A stretch of 64,000 bases of DNA from Larix kaempferi (GCA_027924585.1 BSBM01001383.1:3496001-3560000), one strand, 5' to 3'. Positions 10,367-22,280 are shown, counted from the first letter of the stretch. Notes: generated from the letters alone by a model not told the origin. A program made the numbers and translations.

Positions 10367-13181
10367 ACTTGTGGCTCTCCCTCGAGCCACTCGCACTAGT
10401 GTGGGGTCGATTTACTTGCGCATCTGCTTTTTCTTGGGTCTCAACAAATGTTTTCTTCCACTGCGCAATAGAGGAGTCCATTTCATCGACGCACTCCACA
10501 GCTGTCTGCACCCTTTCTGCAGTGGCTTTGTCTTCAGTTATGCCATCAATCATCTGTTGAGATTCTGCAATTTCTTTAATCTTTGCCTCGGCTTGGGAAA
10601 CAAGTTCAGCATACTCATCCATAAATGGCTGAATGCTGTTGGTGAGTTTAGCATCTTCATTCCTGATCTTGTGCAGTTGCTGTTGTATTCTGCGCACTTC
10701 GCTCATTTTCCTCATTTTTGCTAAGCCTTCTAATGCCTTAGCTTCTTCAGTCAGAATAGTTAGGGACTGTTCTGCGGCTTGTACCTGTTCCAAAAGATCG
10801 ACTTTGAAAGGGAGCTTCTCAAGCTCAATCCAAGCCTCCATAGCTTGGGTCATCAGGTTCTCGGCTTCATCTACTCTTCTCTTCATTTGTGTGCAAGCTC
10901 TGCGCAGTGCTTCAAATTGTTCCTGCCTATCATCTGTAGAGTGAGCTGCAACACGAGCTTCCAACTCGACGATCTTTGTTCTATGGTCTTCTGCCATAGC
11001 AACTATTTCCTGCTCCAGGGTTTTCACCCTTCCACCAATAATTTGAACTTTCTCAACTAGAGGAAGGTCTGGTTGAATCTCGCAGGCCGACAGCCCCTGG
11101 GAAATTTCATCAACTACGTTTCTTATCCCAGTGTCTTGTGCCTCATAAAGTGCAAGCTTCTCAGAGATGTTCTTGTAGCCTGCCTTTAGCTCTATCTCCT
11201 GCGATTGTAATCTTTGGTTTGCATGGAATGTGGAGAGCTCTCTAGCTCTCAGCTCGATAGAGACCTTCTCTTGCACTAACTGCAAGGTTTCTATCGGAAT
11301 CAAAGACAAATTTACTTCAATGGGTCCAACTGCGCTTACCTGCAGTGCAGCCAAAGGATCCGGAAGTGTCATGCTTGTAGGCAGAATATGCACAACAGTA
11401 TTCCTCTCTGCAAGTACTTCAACTCGCTCGGTACTTGTGGTTGCTTATGGCGCCTGCGAAGTAGATGCTGGCGCATGGGTCTGCGCAACTCTTCCTGCGA
11501 GACCTTTTAATTCCACGAACTGCAGATCCAGAGCACTTCTGATGTGAGCGTGCACGGTCCACAGCTCGCGAAATCGCTCTTTCAAGTACTGGTCGATCCC
11601 CGAGGCAATGGCCTTAGAGGGATGCGACACCTTTTTCTTCTTGGTCGCTGGTTCTGTTGAACCTTCATCACTTCTTTGCTCAGGCGCTTCCTTGCCCTTA
11701 TCCTTCTCTTGCGCCGCAGGAGGTGGCATCGCGGATGCGATTTTGGTGGCCTCCCTCCATTCATCCAACCAAGACTTGATAGTTTCTTCAACATCTTTAG
11801 TGGTCATCCTATAAAGGCCTATGACCCATTCTTCTTGAATGCCGCAAGGGCAGAGGTAAATTTCATGCAAGTTGGCAGAAAAAACCAACTTCCCTTCATA
11901 TATTTTTGCTGTCTCCTCACTCAGCCTCAACATTTCCTGAATGGTATTTTTGAGGAGGTGGTAGTATTCACAAAATAAAGCGCGGTTCATCTTGCGCTTC
12001 GCGAGATTATTAGAATCCCAGAGGTTGACATAGTGCATGCCTGCAACCTCTCCTGCTTGGCATGGAAGGAACTGAGTGTTGGGGGGCTCCTTCCACCCGA
12101 CCAATGCGCATAAAATTAAAAGCCAAGAAAAATGGAACAACTGATCGGGGGTGTCTTGGACGTTCCGGCAGTCTTCCAAGAAAGAATTGAGGAGGAAGAG
12201 AGACCAATTGTACTGTTCTCCCTCCGCAGCTGCGATAGAGAACTCCACGACAGCTCCAGTGACTTCTTTAGATCTGCACTTTGTGAGAAGTCTGCCTGCA
12301 AGCAGACTGCCGGTGAATCTAAGTGCTTCATCCTCAACGATAGTGAGGTCATAAGCCCGACCTCCTCTTGTCAAATTGTATTTCTGCACCAACTGTGCAG
12401 CCAATTTTTTGTCTTTGTCCTTTCCAACAAAATGAATATTGGGGTCCTTACCAACCTTAGACAGGCCGGTAATGCGATGAATCAAGTCGACGTTCAAATC
12501 AATTGGCCTCCCCAGCCAAAGGTAACCACCATGAACGCAGGATAGTAGTGCCTTAACAACTGCATTGACTTCATTGCTACGCCCGAAGTGCGGTAGCTTC
12601 AACAAGTTCAACAGTCCAGACTTCTCTAAATTTGCTGCGAATTCCTTCGGGACGAATTCATCAACCTTTCTGGTGGGATTGTGGACTACCGTCAGATAGC
12701 AATCTGGTGCAAACTGAGGATATGTTCTGTAGTCTCCCAAGTTGAAATCAGAAAAATTAACCAGTGGAAGGTGTCCAAGCAATGACCCTTCTTGTCGCAC
12801 GCCTTCCGGCAGTGGTGGCAGCAGAATCAGATACTTTGCATTCTTCGGAATATGCACCTCTGGTGCATCATCTGGATGCGGCGAAATGTAATTCACCATA
12901 GTGGCCAACGGCTCTGGAACGGGCTCGTCCGGCTGTTGCGGTTGAGATGCCCTCGTTCCTGGAGATTGTCTGGGATCAGTCCAACCAGGGTGCGTGTAAG
13001 CCGAGGTCGTCACCGGGGTAGTCATGCCGAAATCTAAGCCTCTGCGCTTAAATTGACAAATAATTTCTTCAGTGGACAGGTTCTCCGTCGTGAACCGGCA
13101 TAGACAACAAGGACTTGAATAGACAAATGGCGGAACAGCGTAGGATATGAACGCTGAAAACAAAGGAAGCACTGTGCACAA
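10365..13181 (-). pseudogene. Element A third reading frame (unknown function, coiled-coil C-terminus), one stop
   Basis: A single frame of about 938 codons lies between integrase and the 3' LTR, interrupted only by a TAA near 11445 (CAA expected). The first ATG gives a short hydrophobic start (FSAFISYAVPPF); a second Met at about 13025 (MTTPVTTSAY) is an alternative start. Residues ~60-110 are Pro-rich. A globular part follows with RPIDLNVDLIHRITGLSKVG and a helical WLLILCALVGW segment, then a Lys-rich stretch (ATKKKKVSH). The last ~340 residues are strongly heptad-like, rich in Glu, Ala, Lys and Gln. The position is that of env-like genes in some plant elements, but I see no clear receptor-binding or transmembrane envelope architecture. 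Function unknown. Confidence 0.8.
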
Positions 13182-13849
13182 CTTGGCTCTGAAAAAAATA
13201 ACTTAGATTCTCAAACAAGACTATGCAACTCGAGAAAAGTAACCCGAAAATATACAAGTGCGGGGTATTTATAGCTAAAGGTGATAGTAAATGCAGGAAA
13301 GTGGGGTTACTAACCGTAGATGCCTATGCATGAGTTGACAAGCCCCCTACCCCCGTGCTTCTGCGGTGCATTAATTGTGATGGACGGGTTCTGACAGCCT
13401 TCCGGGAGAAGCTAAAGCTTTCGGCGCATGACATAAATGCGAATCTTCAGGAGATCAAGCCGACTCTGTCAGAGCGGATACAATTAAATGGCGAGCTTAT
13501 CCTTCATTAATATTCAAAGCGGTTATAGGACTACTGTAATTCAAATTTTTCGGCGGGTCATTTTAGCATAGGTAACTGTGCATATAGAGGGGTCCACAAC
13601 GAGAACTCCTCAAGCGACAACTTTGACACAGGGAACTCCGCAAGAGTGATGGTTTGACGAGCCAGAAAAACACTTCGCAAGAGCACAAAAATAGGGTTGC
13701 TCAAAACAAACTTTATTGACATGCGCGAATGTTTCAAGGGACTGCGCGGGAAGCCAGAGACAGAAAGTGTCTCGTGACTTCCGTGTAGACTGTGATAATG
13801 TGATGCCTCTTTCAACTACACTGGACATCTGCACTACTTTAGCAATGTA
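13182..13849 (-). other. Element A spacer between integrase and third frame
   Basis: No coding sequence is recognised. If the downstream frame is expressed from a subgenomic RNA, a splice acceptor or promoter would have to lie here. I see none I can defend. Confidence 0.5.
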
Positions 13850-16100
13850 TTACGTCAATAGGGCGGAGTGGCCATCGCGATAAAGCTTGAGCCGACTCCC
13901 GTTGATCATTGTAGGTAGCAATTCTCCATTAAGCTTCGCAATCTGAACTGCTCCTCCTTCTGTTATCTTTATGACCCGAAAAGGGCCTAACCAATGTACA
14001 CAAAACTTGCCTGGAAACTTGATGAATTTACTATCATAGAGGAGTACCAAGTCTCCTTCTCCAAAGTGTTTATTCTTAATATGCCTGTGCCTTCTGTACT
14101 TGTTGATGGAATCCGGCTAAAAGTCTGTCTTCTTCTAAGGCAAGCAATTGTGAGAGTCTTTCACTCATAGTATCAGTATCTGCCATTTCTGTAATTTGCG
14201 CAATTCTGAGACTGGGAACAATGTATTCCATGGGCATAACTGCTTCTTGTCCATACACCAAACTGAAAGGTGTGTGACCTGTTAGTTTCTTGCATGTGGT
14301 TCTGTAAGCCCATAATACAGCTGTGACTCTAAGGTCCCAACCATCTCTTTGTTGATTACAGATCTTCGTCAGGGCATTCTTGAGAATCTTATTGAATGCC
14401 TCCACCGTACCATTAGATTGAGGGTGGTAGGGTGTACTCTTATGGTGACTAATGTGGAATTCTTCAGTAAGTGTCTCTATAGTCTCATTCAGGAAATGTG
14501 TACCCTGATCACTCATTAGAATTAGTGGACATCCAAACCTAGTGATAATGTTCTAAAAAATGAACTGCGTGGCAGTGACAGTGTTGCAGTTCTTAACTGG
14601 CTTAGCCTCAACCCATCTGGTGAGGTATTCAGTAGCTGTAATGATGTATCTTGCGCTAGTTCTTTTTCCTGGTGGGTTGATAGGTCCTACAAAATCAATG
14701 GCCCACTTATCAAAAGCACGTAGTGTTATCTGGGGTCTTAGCAGAATTTCATCTCTCCTTGAAGGTTTTCCTGTTCGCTGGCACACATCGCAACATTTGC
14801 AGAATTCCTTAGTATCCTTGTGCAATGTTGGCCACCAAAGACCTGCGGCTAAGATCTTCTGCGCAGTCGACTTTCCTGCAAAATGGCCTCCTGCGGTTCC
14901 TGAGTGCGCTTCTGCGATGATGGAGTTCTTCTCATACGGTAGGATACATCTGCGCAAGACTTCGTCGGGGCCCAGCTTATAAAGCTGGCCTGCTATCAAA
15001 GTGAAGTCTGCGGCTTTGACAACAAGTTGCTTCTTCTGCTGGATTGTAAACTCAACTGGCGCTTGCCCGGTAGTGAGAAACTCAAGAATATCGGAATAAT
15101 ATTCATCTGCTGCTCGAACAGAAAACAACTGCGCATCGGGTAGATTGTCCTCCAGATTTGTAGGTTCATCCCCTGACTCTAGCCTAGATAAGTGGTCAGG
15201 TTCTGCATTCAATCTACCTGGCTTGACAGTCACCTCAAAATTATACTCTTGGAAGAGCAGTATCCATCTGCAAATTCTTCCCCCTAACATTGGCTTATTG
15301 ACCAAGTATTTCAAAGCAGAATGGTCAGTATACATTTTAAAATGTGTGCCCAATAGGTAGTGTCTGAACTTCTGTAGGGCATACACCATAGCTAGTCCTT
15401 CTCTTTCTGTAGTGGTGTAGTTCTTCTCGGCGGTGGACAGCTTTCTGCTGGAGTAAGCAATGGGGTGGTCAATACCTCCTTCTCCCGGTTGTGTAAGCAC
15501 AACCCCCAATGCTATGGAAGAAGCATCTACATGAACATGAAAGGGTTTTCTCCAGTCTGGGAAAACTAGAATAGGCGCAGTGATCATCTTTTTTTTAAGT
15601 GTATCCAAGTTCTGTTGGCATTCTTCTGTCCATTGGAACTTCGAATCCTTTTTTAGCAATATTTCCATAGGTGCAGTGATCTTTGCATAACCTTTGATAA
15701 ATTTTTGGTAGTACCCTGTATGTCCCAATGTAGTGCGCAATTGTTTGACTGAGTTGGGAACAGGTAAATTAGCAATGATGGCAACCTTTGCAGGATCCAT
15801 CAGGAGTCCTTGTCTGCATACAATATGACCCAAAAAAATACCAAAAGGAGCACAGAAGATACATTTTTTCAAGTTAAGGGAAATCTGATACTGTCTACAT
15901 TTTTCTAACATCATGCGCAGATTCCCTATATGGTTCTTTAGTAAACCGAACACAGTCCAGTCATCAAAATAGACTTCTAGAAACTTATGAATGAATTCTT
16001 TAAATACAGCAACAACGACTCGAGAGAAGATAGCAGGAGCATTTTTAAGACCAAAGGGCATTACCGTATACTGGAATGAGCCCCATTCAGTCCAAAAGTG
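13850..16100 (-). pseudogene. pol: Element A RT (C-terminal part), RNase H and integrase
   Basis: The frame opens at MPFGLKNAP and has the RT catalytic box VYFDDW, then thumb, RNase H (HVDASS, TTTEREGLA, MYTDHSALK), and integrase. The integrase has the HHCC region (AHSGTAGGHF ... CDVC) and DDE residues: Asp in WAIDFVGP, Asp in LMSDQGTHF, Glu in [13 protein letters not shown] lies at about 14550 and a frameshift at about 14080; the integrase end (LVLLYDSKFIKF ... SRLKLYRDG) continues to 13850. A one-base change near 16098 separates this part from the RT N-terminus. No chromodomain follows. Confidence 0.92.
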
Positions 16101-18460
16101 GTCTTATGGCGGTCGTCTGGATGGATTCTGATCTGATGGTATCTCGAAAATCCATCAGTGAAGGAGTAAGCCTCTTGTCCTCCAACATTATCAAGCACCT
16201 CATCTGTAAAGGGAGTAGGAAATGGATCATGCGCTGATGCGTCATTCAGCTTGCGCAAGTCCACACAGATTCTTATTTCGCCTTTTGTCTTCTTCTCTTG
16301 TACCACCATAGGACTAATCCAATCACTTTCCTCTACTGGCTCAACAATACCTGCTGCGAGCATCTTATCAATTTCTTCTTTAACCTTTTCTTTATATCGC
16401 GGATTCAATCTGTACGGGCGCTGTTTTACAGGCTTGGCGTCTGCTTTCAGAGGTATGCGCATCACTCCTAAATATCCTAGGATGCCTTTCATTTCTGTGA
16501 ACTTAGTAGGAAAGATATCCTGGTAGTCACGTAATAAATATGAAATATGCCCAACAGTTTCATCATCCCAATAATCTCTGATAGAAGCAAACTTGGGTTC
16601 GGCTTCTGTACCAATGTTAATCTTTTTGAGCTTGATGTGTTCTGTAATGGCATGGATATCAAGTTGAGGACCTTCAACTTTGCGCGTCCCTTCTGAATCC
16701 AGAATATTGATGTTGCGAGGATCATCTTCCTCTTCTGCGGTAGTGAAATTATAGCATTCCAGGGCATGTTCTATCTGGATAGCCCAATCTGGTTGGGAAT
16801 ATTCTGGTAATGGACATGGTTCAAATACCTTCTTTTTAATACACTTTAAAGCGTGGTCGATGCTCGGATGTTCTGACTCAAAGCTGAAGGTAAGTTGAAA
16901 ACTTTCTATCATAAGAGGCCAAATGATAGTGCCTCTGCGCAATTCTGTTTCAGTGTACCAGTTTCTTGGGACTGTATCCAATGTGTGGATGAATAGGTGA
17001 ACCCACTCATCTTCTGGAATATGTGACCATTGCTGAATACATGCTTTAACATGTGACTCGGGGTCACTTTGTCCATCATATTTGCGCAACACTTCTGCTG
17101 TAGTTTCCTGAAATCTGCACAGTATTAATCTGTGACAGTCTTGCCATGTGTGAATATTTTCTTTATGCGCACCCCACCATCTTGCGGGCGTAGCGCGCAG
17201 TGCTACATCTAATGCTTGTATGCGCTGCTCATCTGGAATCTGTTGTTCATATGTATGTATGAATTTACTTACTTCAGTTAAACCATCAAAAATTGGAGTG
17301 TCAGTCAATTCTGTGCCAATCCATCGAATGGATTTAGTCATCATGGCGCAACGACTTGCAGAAACCTCATGTAAGCGATTTTGCCAGTTTTCCAATCCTG
17401 CTTCTGAATCTGATGTGCATGAACTATCGCATCGCCAGCTGATATGGCCGTCTGCTGTGGGATTGACATAGTCACTCTGACTAGCAGTCATCTGATACAA
17501 ACTTTCCATGTGGCGCACTTCTTCTTCTGCCCGAATGGGTTCAATATACCTTGGTCCTTGAATGGGATCAAGCGGTGCAATGACCCTAATCTGGTCATCC
17601 TCAAAGGTCATCTGTCTTTTCTTCAAATTAATGACAACCAAATTATCAAATGCCCAGTCTATGCCTAAAAGTGCTGGGTAAGGTCTATTATCATCAAGAA
17701 TTTTGATTACTTCAAAGTCTGCAGAACTTCTTACTCCCTCAATATCAATAGGTACATTGGGTAATCTGCCCAATGGAGAAACTCGTTGCTGATTCGCGAG
17801 TCTTAGCTGGATAGGAGATCTTGTAAGCTGAGGGCTACCCATCTGTTCCCATGTATGCATGGTGAGAACATTAACTTCTGAGCCCAAGTCTAAAATGACT
17901 TCGTCCATTTCAAATGCTCCAATCTGCGCTGTGAGCCTCATCTCTTTTCTAGTTCTAGTATGACTCCCAATCTGGTGAATAGCACGCTGCGGTGTGTTCA
18001 TCGAAGCAGATTGTTGACACTTATCCAATAGGTGTTGAAGTTCCATAGTTGATTTTTCATTGCGCAACAACTTTAAGCAGTTTCTCAGGAAAGCATGGAC
18101 ACTGCCTAGTGCATCCTCGTCATCAGGCCTTTCGGATGTAGTGGCTTGTTCCTGCACCAAGTTCTCTTGTCTTAGCACTTGCGATCTGGTATCATTATGC
18201 AAAATTGCGACAGAACTTGAAGCTCTCGGGTCTGAGAAATACTCTTGAGCTTGCTTGAATGCTTCTTTCTGCTTCTGCAGGTCAAGCGGGGATGGTTTAA
18301 TATTAGCGCGGCGCACCCATTGCGTCGCTTGCTTTCCAGTTCCCAACTCTGGCGCACCAGTGGTTGCTCCACCGCGCGTTACTATATTAACTGTAGGATC
18401 TGGTTCTCTTTTTTCTGCTCCAATCAGCTGAATATTCTGGTGGACCCGTGGCGTCTTTTC
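16061..18460 (-). pseudogene. pol: Element A protease, capsid-like insert and RT N-terminus
   Basis: An almost uninterrupted frame. Protease lies at about 17560-17950, with active site ILDLGSEVNVL (Asp-Leu-Gly) and YPALLGIDW near its end. About 17400-16880 is a capsid-like region: TPIFDGLTEVSKFI, then LDVALRATPARWWGAHK and WQDCHRLILCRF, the pattern of a retrotransposon gag capsid domain. RT begins about 16440 (KQRPYRLNPRYKEKV, ISPMVVQEKK, ICVDLRKLND, FSRYHQIRI). It is in frame with gag but separated by a TAA at 18461-18463. The frame is lost at about 16098, inside RT. A capsid-like domain between protease and RT is not the usual Ty3/gypsy order. Confidence 0.85.
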
Positions 18461-20422
18461 TTACATCTTAGCCATCAACTGAGGGCATTCTTCAATGACA
18501 TGATCATAATATTTACAATATCTGTAGATGGTTGTAGGATTTTGGCAATCCCTTGCAAAATGACCTTGAGCTCCGCAATTATAACAAGTGAGCTGTCCTC
18601 TTCCTCGACCAAAATTTGCTGCGCGTCTGTGACCTCTATAATTTCCCCCTCGGCCGTCGTGAGTTTGGTCAGACTGCGGACCTGCTGTGGGTCCTTGTGC
18701 CTTTGACTGTACTCTATAAACATCATGTTTTCTTTCCATCATAAGATCATATGCTCTGCAATTGTTCTCATCATGGCCTACTGATTTACAGAAATTGCAA
18801 TATAGATTCTTTGGAGTTTGTACGTATTTCTGTAACAAGTGACATTCTTGTGGTCTGTGACCTCTAATTCTACAGATTTTGACACCAAGGCCCCTGAGCC
18901 TGTGGTAAAGGGTTAGGTGCTCCAGTTGCAATATACTCTATGAAAATGGGACAGTGGTCCTTTGAATGACCTTGCGCTTTACATTTTGTACACCAAATTT
19001 CTTCCTTAACATCCTTTCCTTTCTTAATATCATGCACTTGCAAGGTTAGGTTTGCTAATTGGTTCTGCAACTGCGCAACATCATTGCTTGTTCCAGCAAT
19101 TGGTGAAGCTTCTAGTTTCATAGCCATCTCTAGAGCTTGTTCCTGAGTAGTGAGATTCTGTTGCATAAGAGGAAGTCTAATGTGTGGAAGCAGCGCAGCA
19201 ATGAACCATTCCTTATGCTACTGCGGTGCAAACTCAAAGCTTACTTGATCTATCAAGGCTTTGAACTTCTGGTCAAAGTCCCATACTGACTCTGTAGGTA
19301 ACTGTTTTATGTCTTTGAGCTCTGTTATACACTGTGATTCTGATTTAGGTTTCTTGAATTCTCTAATCATAGCATTTCTTACATCAGCAAGCGTCCTATT
19401 CTGTGCTGCTGAGTATTTCATGAACCAAGTTAAGGCTCTTTCTCTTAGTGTGGTTGCTAACTGAACCAGCTTGACAACATCATCATTAATTTGCTTAATT
19501 GTCCAAATGGCTTCACATAGGAACCAGTGCTGCTCAGGGTCTTCTATCCCTGTTCCTCTAAAAGTTGGTAGCTTCATGTCATCACCCATCCTTCTTGTGC
19601 TAGGTTGAGGTGGAGGTGCTGTAGCACTACCTCCGAGATGGTTAGACAACGGTGGTGCTGAGGTACTAGAAGTACCGTGCGGGCTACTAGAAGGTATTAC
19701 TGCGGGGTTATACTGAGCCCCATCTGGCTTTTGCAGTGTAAAAGGGTGATAAGGGATATGAGCACTCCCTTGTCTCTCTCTATATGGCTCGCTCTAGGAA
19801 CTTGACTATCTTCTGGGCTAGACTCAAAAGAATGTTGGTCAAGGCCTACTTTATACCGTTTTCCACTACGAGTGCAACCAATAAGTTCAAGATCACTATC
19901 AGAATCCATGGACATTACTTGTCTATGCTATTCATCGGAAGCTATGCATAGTTTTCCTTTTTCATATAGAATCATTTTAATCCATAAGTTCAGAGAATTT
20001 AAGAACTTACCTCTGTAAGCCCTGAAGAAACTCCTCTCAGCTTCGCTGAAACTCTTTTTCGTATCTACTGCAAACTCGGTGATGAAGCCTTCCAGTAGAC
20101 TATTCAACCAAAAGTCTACTGCGCGGGACACATAATTATCTACCCGCTTCAAACTAGTGACTAGCTCAAGCGTCCAAGCGACAGGTCGATCAACATGCAC
20201 GGTGGGTCTAGTATCTGCTAACTTGGCTACCCACGCATGCAACTCAAGTGCAAATGTGACAAATAAAATTTTGTGAAGGTTAGTATAGATATACTTCTGC
20301 AACCAGTCTTCTGTCCAAATCCTAGAGCTTCTATTTTCTTGTTCAGTGAACTCTCTAGCCTTTAAATCAAACCAGTCTTGAATTTCTTTAGCTGTAGGAT
20401 TCCAGTAGCACATTGCCTTCAA
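18461..20422 (-). pseudogene. gag: Element A gag with long N-terminal extension and multiple zinc knuckles
   Basis: It starts MKAMCYWNPTAKEI with about 165 residues resembling nothing I can name, then an acidic DSDSDLEL linker. The capsid-type region (MKLPTFRGTGIEDPEQHWF ... RALTWFMKY) runs about 19590-19220. Zinc knuckles follow: CTKCKAQGHSKDHC, then one split by a one-base insertion (ICRIRGHRPQEC), CNFCKSVGHDENNC, CYNCGAQGHFARDC and a degenerate CKYYDHVIEEC. Breaks: stops near 19925 and 19217, frameshifts near 19790 and 18880. Four to five knuckles is more than the one or two usual in Ty3/gypsy gag. Confidence 0.88.
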
Positions 20423-20625
20423 AATAATAGGGTTAAAGCCAACGACAGAACCATTTGTTGGCTTCAGCAGTCACAAGGCAACAATCTCACACGTCGCCAG
20501 AATAATATGTCTCAAGTCAACGGAACCATTTGTTGGCTCCTTCTTTCTCTGGGTTTCCCATCAATCTCGTGTGTCACCAAAATAACAAGTCTCACAGTAT
20601 CAAGTCACAAGGCAATGAAACCATT
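20423..20625 (-). other. Element A leader with repeated LTR-edge/PBS-like motif
   Basis: CCATTTGTTGGCT occurs at 20451-20463, 20526-20538 and 20621-20633; the last spans the real LTR edge. On the element strand each reads AGCCAACAAATGG. The sequence after the real edge (TGGTTTCATTGCCTTG) should be the primer binding site, but I cannot name the tRNA. Confidence 0.75.
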
Positions 20626-22003
20626 TGTTGGCTGCTTTTTGGACAGACCCGGGTTTTAATGAGGCGCAGCAACAAAACCCCTTGGCGCACTGGCCCTCTG
20701 AGCAACGAGCTGCGCAGCAGCTCGAGGTCTCACCCGAAGTGGCTATGGGGGGGCTAAGGAATCAAGCTTCCTTAACCTAGGCGACGCGGAGACTGCGATC
20801 TTCTCCCTCTCTTTCCCGTTAAGAGGATTCCTCAAAGTGGAACGTCTTACCCTTCGCAGACTTCTCAGTGCAACAACACTGAAGCTCTCACTTACCAGCC
20901 TAGTTGCGCGGCATCTCCACTCCGGCGCACAAGGCGATTACCCTCTGTGTCCAATACTGTTCCATTTCCGGCCCTGTGCCTCTGCGTAGCAACACACTCC
21001 TTAGTCGCCGCAACGACAACGTTCTACAGATTCCTTCGACACTTAACGATTATAACTACCACGGAAGCTTTGAGAACTTACTTAACATATTCATAAAGAT
21101 AATGCAATGTTCATGTATACACAGATAGTGAACTAAAACATGCAATCACACAACATAGCATCATAACACGAGAATTAGGTAGTTCACCTCCACGGGGAAA
21201 CCACGTCCACGGGAAGTGTATCTTATATTAATCAGAAATGGAATTACACAATATGCTGCGCACACAGCTGCAGCCTTAGATCTTTCCAGGAAACTCCACG
21301 CACACAGCTGGGAGCCCTTCTCTAGACCTAGTCTCTTCCTCTACATAGATTACAATAGTTCAGACGTCGACTCAGACTGTCTGCAACTCAGTGAATAGCT
21401 AACCTATCTCAAACAACTAGCTTACGTCTAACCCTCTTCCTTTACAATCACACATATATATAGGTGGCCATGACGGTCGCACCTTTACAAAACGATGGGC
21501 CTTTCCCAGCAGTAATCCCCCAAAACCCTAACCACGGACATGGATAGGTGTACTCTAGGCGCCGCTTGCAGTCACGTCCCCGCTTTCTGCAGGTTCCGTG
21601 ACTTTCGGCGTAGATTGCGGGTATAGGCACCGCTTCATCGTTCATTGTTCCTTGTCCTTCGCCTTCAATGCTTTGGTCCGTTGCTCTTCCTTGATCAGAG
21701 CAACCATAAATTCTGTACTTAGCCTTAATGAGGGTAGCTGAGCCCTCTCTTCCGTCGCTTCATTTATTGTGGTAGCTGAGCTCTCTACTCGGCCACATTC
21801 ATTCTCCTTTGACGTGTGCGCGCGAGCTCCGCGAATTCCGGTCCATAATCTGCGCTGAGCTCATCCATCTGGCACCGTACTGCGCACCATTTACTTCTGC
21901 CCAAAAATTGGTGCTTATTCAAAAATCGCACTTTCCCTTCAACACTTGTGCTTTTTTCCTCAAAATTCGCAGCTTTACCATAGCTATGGCCTAGGCTCCA
22001 ACA
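20626..22003 (-). repeat. Element A 5' LTR (1378 bp)
   Basis: TGTTGG...CCAACA ends, paired with 9228-10352, followed by TSD GTATG. It retains the ~250-bp segment (about 21270-21530) missing from the other copy. Confidence 0.94.
21454..21462 (-). promoter_or_regulatory. TATA-like tract in the element A 5' LTR
   Basis: ATATATATA followed by AGGTGG on the plus strand gives TATATATAT on the element strand, in the right orientation for a U3 promoter. The matching part of the 3' LTR is deleted. Confidence 0.45.
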
Positions 22004-22008
22004 GTATG
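22004..22008. other. TSD GTATG of element A, right copy
   Basis: Identical to 9223-9227 and immediately outside the LTR end. Confidence 0.92.
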
Positions 22009-22280
22009 CAAAGCTGGCATTGTCATGGTTTCTTGTAATTAATGAAATGTAAATGTTATGGTTTCCTGACCTCCAATGTAGCTCACTGGCACCTTCTTGC
22101 TCGTTGATCTCAATAGATCTGGATTGTTGAAAGCGTAACCCTAGAATCTCGTTGTATGTGTTGATGGAGAGTTCTTGGTCTTTATTGTTACACTGGTGTT
22201 TGAGTGATGAGGCTGATAGGCTGCTGGAAAGTAGGGTTTATACAAAATAACCCGGAGGTTTCGATCCTGTGACCTGTAGA

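Larger units (their letters stand above)
9228..22003 (-). mobile_element. Element A: full-length Ty3/gypsy retrotransposon, minus strand
   Basis: LTRs (TGTTGG...CCAACA) and a perfect 5-bp TSD (GTATG) bound the element. The order on the minus strand is LTR, leader, gag, protease, capsid-like domain, RT, RNase H, integrase, third reading frame, polypurine tract, LTR. The RT and integrase resemble the non-chromodomain Athila/Tat side of plant Ty3/gypsy; there is no chromodomain. It has far fewer breaks than its neighbours and keeps many CpG-containing TGCGCA words, which suggests a fairly recent insertion. Confidence 0.95.
8535..22280. other. Segment X: extra sequence in the E1 5' LTR, itself split by element A
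   Basis: This is absent from the other LTR copy at window position ~420. Without element A it is about 960 bp (8535-9227 plus 22009-22280). No TSD, terminal inverted repeat or long frame is visible. It could be an insertion here or a deletion in the other LTR. The left part is very AT-rich; the right part looks LTR-like but I cannot assign it. Confidence 0.5.

Noticed and set aside
10371-11060. Plus-strand frames opposite the element A third frame
   Set aside because: Antisense shadows of the Glu/Ala-rich coiled coil; rich in Ser, Phe and Leu as expected from the reversed codons.
10365-13181. Calling the third frame of element A an envelope gene
   Set aside because: No convincing signal peptide, furin-like site or transmembrane anchor; only the position is env-like.
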